Of a DNA stretch of 41,036 nt, positions 24,117-32,036 are shown piece by piece. The notes under the pieces are model-generated. The model had not been told where the DNA came from, did no database searches, and saw nothing but the letters and a program-made list of their open reading frames with translations. How positions within the stretch are numbered: position 1 is the first letter of the stretch; every line of letters begins with the position of its first letter. Both the position numbers and the translations under genes were made by a program. This DNA comes from Pirellulales bacterium (lineage in GTDB: Bacteria > Planctomycetota > Planctomycetia > Pirellulales > Thermoguttaceae): the NCBI GenBank assembly GCA_016936015.1, contig JAFGPV010000176.1:1-41036 (forward strand), given 5' to 3'.

Positions 24117-25244
24117 TTACGGATGGGCGGGAAGCAACGGTTTCCGCCGGCTCTCCCACCACCGCCGCAGGCGGAGGACCTGAGTCCGCCAGTTCCCCGG
24201 GGGATAGGAACTCCAACGCCAGATCGGTGAGAGCCGCGTGAGGAAGTGCCGCTTGCTTTCCAGCGAGCCGGGTCCCATGTCGTAGCAGCGGTCGCCGCGC
24301 CGCGCACTGTCGTGCAGCGTCTCCCAAAGCAGGAGGTTCCCTAATCCCTGCCGCGAAAGATCGGCGTCGAAAGCGCGGCGCAGCCCGAAGACGTAGCCGT
24401 TCCAGCAGTAGCCGTAGATAAAGGCCGCCGGCCGGCCGTCGAACAAGAGCAGGTTCAGATCCACGGCCCCGGCCGCCGCGGCCGCGGCGTGAACGTCGCG
24501 GAGGAACGGCTGCACGTCGGCGTGCGAGAGCGTGGTTCCGTCGGTCGCCTCCGCCTGCCAACTCCGCCGGGCTAGCGCTTCGCATTGGTCGTAAAGATCC
24601 CAGCGCGGATCGTCCTCTCCCCGGTCGGCGCCGGCCGGGCGGTAGCGGAGGTACTCGATCGTGCCCCGCTGACGGAGTTTTTCCTCCGCCTGCCGCAACC
24701 GACGCCGCCATAGCCCTTTGCGGCTCTGCGCATAATCCTTCCAACCGTGGAGAAATTCAACCAGGGCCGTCTGCCGCCACACCGTGGCGTAACCGGGAGA
24801 GGCCGCCTCGGCCAGGGCTGAGCAGACGCTCTCGGTCCGGGCGTCCGGCGCGCCGATCCAACGCAGCTCGAGAAAATCCCAATCCCGCGGCCGGTTGCCG
24901 AGATGCCGGAATCCCTCGCGGAGGATGGAATCCGGCTCGGGTCCCACCGGACCGTAGAACGAACCCCAATCGTCCAACGGATAGGTCAACATTCGCAGCG
25001 TGCCCGCCCGGGTCTTCTCGTTTCGCACAATGAGCGGAAGAAATCCCGTAGGCTGCCCTCCCGCTTCCAGAACCAACACCCGCAGCGCCTTGCCCGATCC
25101 AAAATGCCGCCAGTAGATCTCCAGCCACTCCAGCGATTGGAAAAACGAAGCCCCGGGAGTCACATGCAACAGCTTGTTCCAAGCCGTCCGATGGACCGCC
25201 AGTTGGTCGACGTTTTGAAATTCGACAATCCGATATCGCGTCAT
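24117..25244 (-). CDS. GNAT-fold acetyltransferase, FemAB/CelD-like
   Basis: This 375-residue protein matches the double-GNAT FemAB/CelD-like group: an amino-terminal half with ASFFQSLEWLEIYWRHFGSG and LRVLVLEAGGQPTGFLPLIV, then the typical acetyltransferase block GAVDLNLLLFDGRPAAFIYG and RRAFDADLSRQGLGNLLLWE with CYDMGPGSLESKRHF. Members transfer acyl or aminoacyl groups and often work in cell-wall or polysaccharide modification. No neighbour fixes the acceptor. ATG 25244 is preferred over an in-frame start at 25328, which would run through a palindromic repeat arm. It converges on pfkA with 10 bp between stops. Confidence 0.8.
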   Translation of the reverse strand: MTRYRIVEFQNVDQLAVHRTAWNKLLHVTPGASFFQSLEWLEIYWRHFGSGKALRVLVLEAGGQPTGFLPLIVRNEKTRAGTLRMLTYPLDDWGSFYGPVGPEPDSILREGFRHLGNRPRDWDFLELRWIGAPDARTESVCSALAEAASPGYATVWRQTALVEFLHGWKDYAQSRKGLWRRRLRQAEEKLRQRGTIEYLRYRPAGADRGEDDPRWDLYDQCEALARRSWQAEATDGTTLSHADVQPFLRDVHAAAAAAGAVDLNLLLFDGRPAAFIYGYCWNGYVFGLRRAFDADLSRQGLGNLLLWETLHDSARRGDRCYDMGPGSLESKRHFLTRLSPIWRWSSYPPGNWRTQVLRLRRWWESRRKPLLPAHP

Positions 25245-25277
25245 AGGCGGGGAGGATTCATGGAAATTATGCGTTCC

Positions 25278-25294
25278 GGTGCGTTTCACGCGCC
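25278..25294. repeat. Single-arm palindromic repeat, GGTGCGTTTCACGCACC family
   Basis: GGTGCGTTTCACGCGCC differs by one base from the family arm. It lies upstream of the GNAT gene. Confidence 0.75.
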
Positions 25295-25374
25295 CTCCCA
25301 AGCCTAGCTTATTCGTTCTTTCCCCCACTTAATGGGGAGTGGAATTTTAGGGGGATTTTTGGTAAGATGCTTGT

Positions 25375-25477
25375 AACTGTCTCTTCCCCCCCGAGCTTAT
25401 CTCTTTTCCAAGTCCCCTCGGGGTGAGACATGTAGGCCGCGCTGGCCTGCCCAGAGGTTTGCAGCGCGGCTTTTTTT
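25375..25477 (+). ncRNA. Candidate small RNA or attenuator leader before aat
   Basis: An extended -10 (TGGTAAGAT, 25360-25368) is followed by two strong hairpins. The first pairs 25379-25383 (GTCTC) with 25425-25429 and 25389-25395 (CCCCGAG) with 25417-25423, leaving a 21-nt pyrimidine-rich loop. The second is a terminator (25436-25477). The transcript would be about 100 nt and end 33 bp before aat, so it is either a free small RNA or a transcription-attenuation leader. It does not match 6S, SRP RNA or any riboswitch I know. Confidence 0.5.
25436..25477 (+). terminator. Rho-independent terminator before aat
   Basis: GCCGCGCTG (25436-25444) pairs perfectly with CAGCGCGGC (25462-25470) and is followed directly by seven T (25471-25477). 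Confidence 0.85.
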
Positions 25478-25509
25478 GTAGTGAGGGCATCCCCGCCTGC
25501 TCCGCACGA

Positions 25510-26178
25510 ATGCCGCTTTTACCCCCATCCCGTTTCTTTCCCCCGGCCGAGGACGCCGATCGGGAGGGTATCGTCGGTTTCGGCGGCAAACTGACTACCG
25601 ACTGGTTGGTGGACGCCTATCGGCACGGGATTTTTCCCTGGCCGGTCGATGAGCCGGGATATCCGGTCGTCTGGTGGTCGCCCGATCCGCGGGCAGTTCT
25701 CGAATTCGATCGCTTCCACGTGCCCCGGCGGCTGGCCCGCGTGATCCGCAGCGGCCGGTTCCAGGTGACCTTCGATCGGGATTTCGTCGGAGTGATTCGC
25801 GGCTGCGCCACCGCCCAGAGCCGCTGCCGCGGAACGTGGATCACGCCCGAGATGGAAACCGCTTATACGCGGCTGCATCGGCAGGGGCACGCCCACAGCG
25901 TCGAGGCATGGGAAAACGATCGATTGGCGGGCGGGGTCTACGGCGTCACGATCGGCGGATTGTTCGCCGCCGAGTCGATGTTCTATCGTCTGCCGGAGGC
26001 ATCGAAAGTTGCCCTGGTCCACCTGGTCGAGCATCTGGAGCGTCAAGGGTACGTCCTGCTCGACATCCAACAGCTCACGCCGAACACGGCCCGGTTCGGA
26101 GCGATCGAGATTTCGCGCCGGCAGTACCTCCGCCGGCTCGCGGAGGCGCTGAAGAAAGCGCCGCCGCCGTTTGCATGA
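25510..26178 (+). CDS. aat: Leucyl/phenylalanyl-tRNA-protein transferase
   Basis: Aat adds Leu or Phe from charged tRNA to proteins with amino-terminal Arg or Lys, marking them for ClpS-ClpAP (N-end rule). The 222-residue protein has the family pattern: FGGKLTTDWLVDAYRHGIFP with WPVDEPGYPVVWWSPDPRAV, TWITPEMETAYTRLHRQGHA, HSVEAWENDRLAGGVYGVTI, GLFAAESMFYRLPEASKVAL, and LLDIQQLTPNTARFGAIEIS. The ATG at 25510 gives the usual amino terminus just before SRFFPP; the in-frame upstream codons run through the terminator. No clear ribosome-binding site is seen. The leader at 25375-25477 may regulate it. Confidence 0.95.
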   Translation: MPLLPPSRFFPPAEDADREGIVGFGGKLTTDWLVDAYRHGIFPWPVDEPGYPVVWWSPDPRAVLEFDRFHVPRRLARVIRSGRFQVTFDRDFVGVIRGCATAQSRCRGTWITPEMETAYTRLHRQGHAHSVEAWENDRLAGGVYGVTIGGLFAAESMFYRLPEASKVALVHLVEHLERQGYVLLDIQQLTPNTARFGAIEISRRQYLRRLAEALKKAPPPFA

Positions 26179-26197
26179 GATGGAACCTGCCTTCTCC

Positions 26198-26308
26198 AAC
26201 GCCCCAAGATGGCAATCCCGGGGGTATTGAACATCCCGCCCTCCATCCCCGGGATTGCCATCCCGGGGCGTTTTCTCTGGCATCCCGCGACCACTGGTCG
26301 CGGCTTTA
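26198..26308. repeat. Two repeat families between aat and dedA
   Basis: 26198-26272 is a paired copy of the GATGGCAATCCCGGGG family (arms 26198-26224 and 26247-26272). 26285-26308 is a single arm of the CCGCGACCACTGGTCGCGG family, related to 26995-27053. The last bases of the latter contain the stop codon of dedA. Confidence 0.85.
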
Positions 26309-26980
26309 CAGACGAGTTTCTGGATTGCTTTTCGCTTTTCTTTTTTCTCTTCTAGCCCTGAAGTACTCGAACACCATTGGCAGTACGGAGATGATGATGA
26401 TCGCCAGGATGACCCAGTGAAATTGCCCTTTGACCTGGTCGCCCACCCAATAACCGCCGAAGACGAAGATGGCCACCCAGGCCACACCTCCGACTACGTT
26501 ATAGACGATAAACTTGGTGTAATTCATGGCCCCGATGCCCGCCACAAACGGGGCGAAGGTGCGGATGATGGGGACGAACCGGGCGATAATGATCGTCTTG
26601 CCGCCGTACTTCTCGTAGAAACGATGCGTGCGGTCGAGATATTCCCTCTTGAGGAAACGGACTCGGCCGGTGAACGCCCGGGGACCGATGTAGTGCCCGA
26701 TCCAGTAATTCACCGTGTCGCCGAGGATCGCCGCGGCGGAGAGCAGCAGAAACAGCAGCGTCGGATCCAGAAGCCCTTCGAATTCCGGCGAAGCGGCGAA
26801 CGCGCCGGCCGCAAACAGCAGCGAATCGCCCGGCAGAAATGGCGTGACGACCAGTCCCGTCTCGCAAAAGATCACCAGGAACAGGATCGCGTAGGTCCAG
26901 ACGCCGTAGTCTTCCAGGACCCCCTTCAGATGAACGTCGAGATGGACGAACAAATCCCAGATGTCGCGAATCCACTCCAC
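26306..26980 (-). CDS. DedA/SNARE-associated (VTT) membrane protein
   Basis: This is a 224-residue DedA-family protein with about five hydrophobic segments. Landmarks: FCETGLVVTPFLPGDSLLFA, ILGDTVNYWIGHYIGPRAFT, FYEKYGGKTIIIARFVPIIR, and TFAPFVAGIGAMNYTKFIVY. The conserved acidic and arginine residues (E/D in CETG and PGD; R in ARFVPIIRTFAPF) are present. DedA proteins include undecaprenyl-phosphate and phosphatidylethanolamine flippases and affect envelope integrity and membrane potential. Its TAA stop codon lies in a palindromic repeat arm (26285-26308). Confidence 0.92.
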   Translation of the reverse strand: MEWIRDIWDLFVHLDVHLKGVLEDYGVWTYAILFLVIFCETGLVVTPFLPGDSLLFAAGAFAASPEFEGLLDPTLLFLLLSAAAILGDTVNYWIGHYIGPRAFTGRVRFLKREYLDRTHRFYEKYGGKTIIIARFVPIIRTFAPFVAGIGAMNYTKFIVYNVVGGVAWVAIFVFGGYWVGDQVKGQFHWVILAIIIISVLPMVFEYFRARREKRKAKSNPETRL

Positions 26981-26994
26981 GTCGTGCTCCTATT

Positions 26995-27053
26995 CATAAA
27001 GCCGCGACCGTTGGTCGCGCAAAAACTCCGCGACCAACGGTCGCGGCTTTATG
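26995..27053. repeat. CATAAAGCCGCGACCGTTGGTCGCG perfect inverted pair
   Basis: Arms 26995-27019 and 27029-27053 are perfect 25-bp inverted copies with a 9-bp spacer. The right arm contains the TAA stop of ilvE. Confidence 0.9.
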
Positions 27054-27915
27054 AGCGCGTCAATTGTCGGAAGCGATGCATCAAATCGCGGGTGATCGGG
27101 CCGGGCTTGCCGGGGCCGATCGGGCGGCTGTCGACCTTGACCACGGGAACGACCTCCGCCGCGGTGCCGGTCAGGAAGCATTCCTCCGCGATGTATACGT
27201 CGTGCTTCGTCAGCGGCGTTTCGAGGACCTCGATCCCCGCGGCCCGGGCCAGGTCGATGACCACCGCCCGGGTGATGCCTTCCAGGATGCCGGCCTCGTT
27301 GGGCGGCGTGAGGATCTTTCCCCGGCGGACGATGAAAATGTTGTCGCCGGTGCACTCGGCCACTTCGCCCTTGTGGTTGAGCATCAGGGCTTCGATCACC
27401 CCCGCCTGAAGCCCTTCGATCTTCGCCAGGATATTGTTTAGATAATTGAGCGATTTGATCCGCGGATTGAGCGCCGCCGGATGGTTCCGCACCGTGCTGA
27501 CGGTGATGATCGTCAATCCGTTCTCGTAGTATTCCTTGGGATACAGCGTGATGCTGTCGGCGATGACGATCACCCGGGGATGGCTGCACTTGTTCGGATC
27601 CAGTCCCAAGGTGCCGGCCCCGCGGGTGACGACCACGCGGATGTAGCCGTCCTGGATGCCGTTGACGGCCAGCGTCTTGTCGACGGCCTGGGCCATTTCG
27701 GCCTTCGAGATAGGAATTTCGAGCATGATCGCCCGGGCCGAATACCAGAGCCGGTCGAGGTGCTCTTCCAGCTTGAACGCCTTGCCGCCGTAGCTGCGGA
27801 TCCCCTCGAACACCCCGTCACCGTAGAGCAGGCCGTGATCGAAGACGCTGATCTTGGCGTCGTCTTTGTCGTAGTATTTCCCGTTGATGTAAATTTGAAG
27901 CGGTTTATCGGGCAT
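27049..27915 (-). CDS. ilvE: Branched-chain amino-acid aminotransferase
   Basis: IlvE makes or degrades Leu, Ile and Val by transamination with glutamate. The 288-residue fold-type IV protein has INGKYYDKDDAKISVFDHGL, LYGDGVFEGIRSYGGKAFKL, the substrate loop VTRGAGTLGLDPNKC, the lysine region IKSLNYLNNILAKIEGLQAG, and GEVAECTGDNIFIVRRGKIL plus LTGTAAEVVPVVKVDSRPIG. The ATG at 27915 matches the usual start (MPDKPLQIYINGKYY); the in-frame ATG at 27969 would read across a palindromic repeat. Its stop codon lies in another repeat. Confidence 0.93.
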   Translation of the reverse strand: MPDKPLQIYINGKYYDKDDAKISVFDHGLLYGDGVFEGIRSYGGKAFKLEEHLDRLWYSARAIMLEIPISKAEMAQAVDKTLAVNGIQDGYIRVVVTRGAGTLGLDPNKCSHPRVIVIADSITLYPKEYYENGLTIITVSTVRNHPAALNPRIKSLNYLNNILAKIEGLQAGVIEALMLNHKGEVAECTGDNIFIVRRGKILTPPNEAGILEGITRAVVIDLARAAGIEVLETPLTKHDVYIAEECFLTGTAAEVVPVVKVDSRPIGPGKPGPITRDLMHRFRQLTRS

Positions 27916-27921
27916 GATGGA

Positions 27922-27978
27922 GTAGGGTGCGTGAAACGCACCAGGAAAATGCCGTGGGGTGCGTTTCACGCACCCTAC
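27922..27978. repeat. GTAGGGTGCGTGAAACGCACC perfect inverted pair
   Basis: Arms 27922-27942 and 27958-27978 are perfect 21-bp inverted copies with a 15-bp spacer; each arm is itself palindromic. The right arm holds the TAG stop of lolD and the left arm lies just before ilvE. Confidence 0.9.
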
Positions 27979-28766
27979 GTTTCGATCCGACCCCTGGCTA
28001 AGCGGACGATCCGGTCGGCCTGGTCGGCCAGGACGGGGTCGTGGGTTACCATCACTATAGTAAGCTTAGCACGCTCGTTCAAGGTTCGCAGCAGGGCGAG
28101 GATTTCCTGACCGGTCGATTGGTCGAGGTTGCCGGTCGGCTCGTCGGCCAGCAACAGGGAGGGATTGGCCACCAGCGAACGAGCGATGGCCGCCCGCTGC
28201 ATCTCGCCGCCGGACAGTTCCCGGGGCTTGTGCTTCAGTCGGTGCGACAGCCCGACCATCTCCAGCAGCTTCAGGGCGGTCTCCCGGTGTCCCCGGCGGC
28301 GGCGGAGGTAGCTCCCGACGCCCTCGGCGATCATCAGCGGCGAAAGGACGTTTTCCAGGGTCGTCAGTTCCGGCAGCAGGTGATAGAACTGGAAGATCAT
28401 GCCGAAACGCCGATTGCGAAGCTCTTCCTGCTGCGCCCGGGGCAGGTTGTCGATCCGCCGCCCCTCGAACCAGATTTCACCTTGGTCGGGGGCGTCCAGC
28501 GTGCCCAGCAGGTGCAGCAGCGTGCTCTTCCCCGAGCCGCTTTGCCCGACGATCGCCAGGAATTCGCCCTCCTGGACGGCGACGTCCAGATCCTGCAGGA
28601 CGGGCACCACCACCGAGCCTTTCCGGTAGCTTTTCGAGACGCCCCGGGCCTCAAGCTGCCGCGCTGCGGCGTCCACCCGGCGGTCCTTGGCCATCAGTGA
28701 CGCTGACGACATCCGAGGCGGACGCGAAGCCGGTTCGCAAAGGATATTCGGGGATTTTTTACTCAT
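27975..28766 (-). CDS. lolD: Lipoprotein-release ABC transporter ATP-binding protein
   Basis: This is an ABC ATPase of the LolD/MacB group: Walker [13 protein letters not shown]-loop [19 protein letters not shown], signature [16 protein letters not shown], Walker [13 protein letters not shown], and the switch His in [15 protein letters not shown]. The [11 protein letters not shown] segment is typical of LolD. With the permease encoded upstream it should lift lipoproteins from the inner membrane or serve a similar mechanical task. It overlaps the permease gene by 8 bp (ATGAGTAA), implying coupled translation. The amino terminus (about 35 residues before [17 protein letters not shown]) is longer than usual. 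Confidence 0.88.
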   Translation of the reverse strand: MSKKSPNILCEPASRPPRMSSASLMAKDRRVDAAARQLEARGVSKSYRKGSVVVPVLQDLDVAVQEGEFLAIVGQSGSGKSTLLHLLGTLDAPDQGEIWFEGRRIDNLPRAQQEELRNRRFGMIFQFYHLLPELTTLENVLSPLMIAEGVGSYLRRRRGHRETALKLLEMVGLSHRLKHKPRELSGGEMQRAAIARSLVANPSLLLADEPTGNLDQSTGQEILALLRTLNERAKLTIVMVTHDPVLADQADRIVRLARGRIET

Positions 28767-30420
28767 AGCGCAACGCCTCCACCGGGTGCAGCCGCGCGGC
28801 GCGGCGGGCGGGAAAGATGCTGGCGGCCACGGCGATCCCGATCGCCCCCAGCACGATCCAGGCCAGGGTGTGCGGCTCGATGATCGTGGGGATCCGGCTG
28901 AAGTAATAGATCGTGGGATCGAACACCGGCCGGCCCGTCACCCAGGCCAGCAGGTCGGCCACCTCGTTGATGTAGTACACGAACAGCAGTCCCAGCGCCA
29001 GTCCGACGCCCGAGCCGACGGCTCCCAGCAACAGTCCGTAGGTCAGGAAGATGCTCATCACGCCTCGGCTCGACGCGCCCAGCGACTTGAGGATCCCGAT
29101 GTCCCGGGTCTTCTCGACCACGATCATAAAGAAGATGGCGAGGATGCCGAAGCCGGCCACGGCAATAATGAAGAACAGCAGGACGTTGAGAATGCGCGTT
29201 TCCATCTCCACGGCGCTCAAGAGCGGTCCCTGCTTGTCGCGCCAGGTTTCGACGGCGAAGCACTCGACGGGAAAGGCCGCCCGGAGCTTGTCGCGGACCG
29301 CCTCGCCGCCGGCGCCCGGCTTGAGCCGCATCTGGATCGAATTGAAGTTGCCCACTTGGGTCGTCGGATCGATCATGCCCCGCAGTTCCTGCAATCGGCG
29401 GATCGGCACGAACGCGAAATTCGCGTCGTACTCGCTCATCTTGCTCTCGTAGAGATCGACGACGGTGCACTTTTCGCTGCGGAACGTCGGCGGCGTGCCC
29501 ACCGTGGGCAACCACAGCAGCACGTCGTCGCCGGGTCGGACCAGCAGTAAGTCTTCCGTCCCGCCGTTTGGATTATCGGGATCCTTCAACCGCCGGATCG
29601 TCGCCATGGCGATGCCCAGCACGATGCCGGTGTGCTGCTGCGTGGCCATGTCGAACGGCTTTTCCTGTTGGTATCCGAAGAAGGGATCTTTTCCAGGTGC
29701 CGCCTCGCCGCCGGAGGCGAATGCCTCCGGAGACTCGGAATCGAGCAAGGGCCACGCCTCCGTCTCCTCTCCCTTTGGGAGAGGGTTAGGGTGAGGGCTG
29801 CTGGAGCGAGGGCCGCTTTCTCTCGTCACTTGTTCCGTTGCCGCTTCACTCCCCGGCCGCAAAAACGGCTGCTGGAACTGTTGGAATTGCGCCAGGACGC
29901 GGCGGTATTTCCAGCCGGCCTCGGCCATCTGCGGCCGCTCGGGGGCGTCGGGGCCGGCCTGGTGGTCGCGGACGTCGTAGCCGTCCTCGCGAAGCTCCCA
30001 ATGCATCTGCCGCCGGTTCTCCGGATGCTGCAAATACCGGCCGAAATCGCTCACGTCGCTCTGCGTCGCCGCGTCGATGCCGATCAACTGGATCGGCCGG
30101 TTGATCTCCTGCCCGTTGCGCAGGATGGTGAGCATCGCCGGAGTGACCACCGTTGGCGTCATCGCCTCGATGTCCTCTCCCGCCGCCTGCCGGATCCGCT
30201 CCTCGTGCCACGCGGCGTTCATCGCGCCCGAGAAATTCCGCGACTCGAGCACCACGTCCGAGATGATGCCGTGGATGCGGTTCTGCATCTCGGAAGTGAA
30301 TCCCTCCATCACGCTGTTGACGACGATCATCGTCGCCACCCCCAGCGTTACGCTGATCACCGAGGCCAACGCAATGTACCGCGTCCGCAGGTAACGCCAG
30401 CAAAGGAGAAGTTTATACAT
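28759..30420 (-). CDS. LolC/LolE-type FtsX permease
   Basis: The permease has one amino-terminal span (YIALASVISVTLGVATMIVV), a periplasmic domain, and three C-terminal FtsX spans (for example LLFFIIAVAGFGILAIFFMI and YGLLLGAVGSGVGLALGLLF) followed by the end [18 protein letters not shown], characteristic of LolC/E and MacB permeases. The block VEKTRDIGILKSLGAS is the coupling helix region. At 553 residues it is longer than LolC/E (about 400). The extra length sits in the periplasmic domain around residues 200-260, where a dispersed DNA repeat (29766-29797) is translated in frame as SSPHPNPLPKGEE, followed by Glu/Ala/Gly-rich sequence. Confidence 0.85.
   Translation of the reverse strand: MYKLLLCWRYLRTRYIALASVISVTLGVATMIVVNSVMEGFTSEMQNRIHGIISDVVLESRNFSGAMNAAWHEERIRQAAGEDIEAMTPTVVTPAMLTILRNGQEINRPIQLIGIDAATQSDVSDFGRYLQHPENRRQMHWELREDGYDVRDHQAGPDAPERPQMAEAGWKYRRVLAQFQQFQQPFLRPGSEAATEQVTRESGPRSSSPHPNPLPKGEETEAWPLLDSESPEAFASGGEAAPGKDPFFGYQQEKPFDMATQQHTGIVLGIAMATIRRLKDPDNPNGGTEDLLLVRPGDDVLLWLPTVGTPPTFRSEKCTVVDLYESKMSEYDANFAFVPIRRLQELRGMIDPTTQVGNFNSIQMRLKPGAGGEAVRDKLRAAFPVECFAVETWRDKQGPLLSAVEMETRILNVLLFFIIAVAGFGILAIFFMIVVEKTRDIGILKSLGASSRGVMSIFLTYGLLLGAVGSGVGLALGLLFVYYINEVADLLAWVTGRPVFDPTIYYFSRIPTIIEPHTLAWIVLGAIGIAVAASIFPARRAARLHPVEALRYE
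29766..29797. repeat. CCTCACCCTAACCCTCTCCC repeat inside the FtsX permease gene
   Basis: On the minus strand it reads CCTCACCCTAACCCTCTCCC then AAAGGGAGAGG, almost identical to the intergenic copy at 7491. It is in frame (HPNPLPKGE). Confidence 0.9.
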
Positions 30421-30423
30421 GGG

Positions 30424-30446
30424 AGGGATTGGGGATTAGGGATTAG
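30424..30446. repeat. GGGATTGGGGATTAGGGATT single copy
   Basis: One arm of the element seen as a pair at 8850-8927, lying just upstream of the permease start codon. Confidence 0.75.
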
Positions 30447-30515
30447 AAAGCAGAGCCGGGCCGTGTAGGCCCGGTGGGTTTTCCTCGCTCAATTTGAAAT
30501 TTGAAATAAATCCAT

Positions 30516-32036
30516 TCACGCCTCCGGTCTTAACAGCGGAAACAGAATCACCTCGCGGATTGTCTGGGTGTTCGTCAGCAGCATCACCAGCCGGTCGATG
30601 CCGATCCCCAGCCCGCCGGCCGGCGGCATTCCGTGCCGCAGCGCCCGTATAAAATCCCGGTCCATCCGGGCCATCGACTCCTCCTCCGGCAAGCCGTCCA
30701 ATTGCTTCGTGAACAGCTCCTCCTGCAAGTCCGGATCGTTCAGCTCCGTGTAGGCGTTGGCCACCTCCATGCCTTGAATGAACAACTCAAAGCGTTCGGC
30801 AACCTGGGGATCGCTCTTCTTCCGTTTAGTCAACGGGCAGACGCTCGCCGGGTAGTCGGTCACGAAGATCGGCCCCCGCAGCGCCGGCTCGACCTTCTCC
30901 TCGAAGACCTCGCTCTTGACCACGTCCGCGTGTTTTCCTTTCGTGTCAAAGCCGATTTTCTCTGCCAATGTTTTCACGGCGGCCGTATCCTGCGGCGGCA
31001 CCCCGGCGTGCTCGGCGAAGAGTTCGTCGTAGGTCTTTCGGACAAACGGCGGCGTAAAGTCGATCTGGCCGTCGCCCCAGGGGAGTTTCAAGTCCTGCCC
31101 GGAGGCGCGGATCGCTTCGACGATCAGCGCCTCGGTCAGCTCCATCATCGTCTCGTAATTGCCGTAGGCCTGGTAGACCTCGAGCATCGTGAACTCGGGA
31201 TTGTGCCGCGGACTGATCCCCTCGTTGCGATATACCCGGCCCAGTTCGTACACCCGCTCGATCCCGCCGACCAGCAGCCGCTTCAGGTGCAGTTCCAGCG
31301 CGATCCGCAGGTAAAGGTCGATGTCCAGGGCGTTGTGGTGCGTGGTAAACGGCTTGGCGGCCGCCCCGCCGGCAATGGCGTGCAGCGTCGGGCCTTCGAC
31401 CTCGACAAACCGCCGGCCGTTCAGCGTGTTGCGGATCGACTGCACGATCTTCGTCCGCCGCAGGAACCGCTCCAGCACCCCGCCAGTGTGGATCAGATCC
31501 ACGTAGCGCATCCGCTGCCGCAGGTCGGGATCGTTCAGCCCGGCCCATTTCTCCGGCGGCGGCTCCAGTGATTTACAAAGGAAATGAAGATCCTCGGCAA
31601 AGATCGTCAACTCGCCTTTCATCGTCCGGTGGAACTCGCCGTCCACGCCGATGATGTCGCCCAGGTCAAAGCACTGCGCCAACTCCCAATTTTTCTCGCC
31701 GACCTGGTTCTTGCCGATCATCACCTGGACGGTCCCCGACCCGTCGTGGATTTGCAGCCAGTGCACCTTGCCCGAGGGCCGGCGAAGGATGATCCTCCCC
31801 GCCGCCCGGACCTTCGGCCCGTGCTGTTGCGGCGGCTTGCCGATCTCACATTCCCCGGCCGGCTCGACGACAATCTCGTTTTCCCGATTGCGGATTTCGC
31901 CGATCGGCTGATGATCATCAAACCGCTGACCCCAGGGATCGAAACCCATTTCCTCTATTTTACGCAGTTTCTCTCGTCGCGCGGCTTCCAGGTTGGCGGC
32001 GTAGGAGGTCGGTTTTTCGGCTGGTTGTTCAGACAT
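30516..32036 (-). CDS. lysS: Lysyl-tRNA synthetase, class II
   Basis: The 506-residue enzyme charges tRNA-Lys. The amino-terminal OB-fold anticodon domain (VRAAGRIILRRPSGKVHWLQ) is followed by the class II catalytic core: motif 1 area RFLRRTKIVQSIRNTLNGRR with FVEVEGPTL, motif 2 VYELGRVYRNEGISPRHNPE with FTMLEVYQAYGNY, and motif 3 GMPPAGGLGIGIDRLVMLL. It is full length. Compared with common LysS, the OB region contains a modest insertion around EIVVEPAGECEIGKPPQQHG. No strong ribosome-binding site is visible before the ATG. Confidence 0.96.
   Translation of the reverse strand: MSEQPAEKPTSYAANLEAARREKLRKIEEMGFDPWGQRFDDHQPIGEIRNRENEIVVEPAGECEIGKPPQQHGPKVRAAGRIILRRPSGKVHWLQIHDGSGTVQVMIGKNQVGEKNWELAQCFDLGDIIGVDGEFHRTMKGELTIFAEDLHFLCKSLEPPPEKWAGLNDPDLRQRMRYVDLIHTGGVLERFLRRTKIVQSIRNTLNGRRFVEVEGPTLHAIAGGAAAKPFTTHHNALDIDLYLRIALELHLKRLLVGGIERVYELGRVYRNEGISPRHNPEFTMLEVYQAYGNYETMMELTEALIVEAIRASGQDLKLPWGDGQIDFTPPFVRKTYDELFAEHAGVPPQDTAAVKTLAEKIGFDTKGKHADVVKSEVFEEKVEPALRGPIFVTDYPASVCPLTKRKKSDPQVAERFELFIQGMEVANAYTELNDPDLQEELFTKQLDGLPEEESMARMDRDFIRALRHGMPPAGGLGIGIDRLVMLLTNTQTIREVILFPLLRPEA

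Noticed and set aside
22844-24307. 487-codon open frame on the minus strand opposite pfkA
   Set aside because: pfkA is unmistakable on the other strand; this frame is a mirror of its codon bias.
25375-25477. 6S RNA or SRP RNA
   Set aside because: It lacks the central bubble and length of 6S RNA and the GGAAGGAAGCA-type motif of SRP RNA.
5785-30446. CRISPR array
   Set aside because: The repeats are palindromic, dispersed and in mixed orientation, without regularly spaced unique spacers.
30450-30480. Terminator after lysS (GCCGGGCC/GGCCCGG hairpin)
   Set aside because: The T-run follows the hairpin on the plus strand, while the surrounding genes are all on the minus strand.
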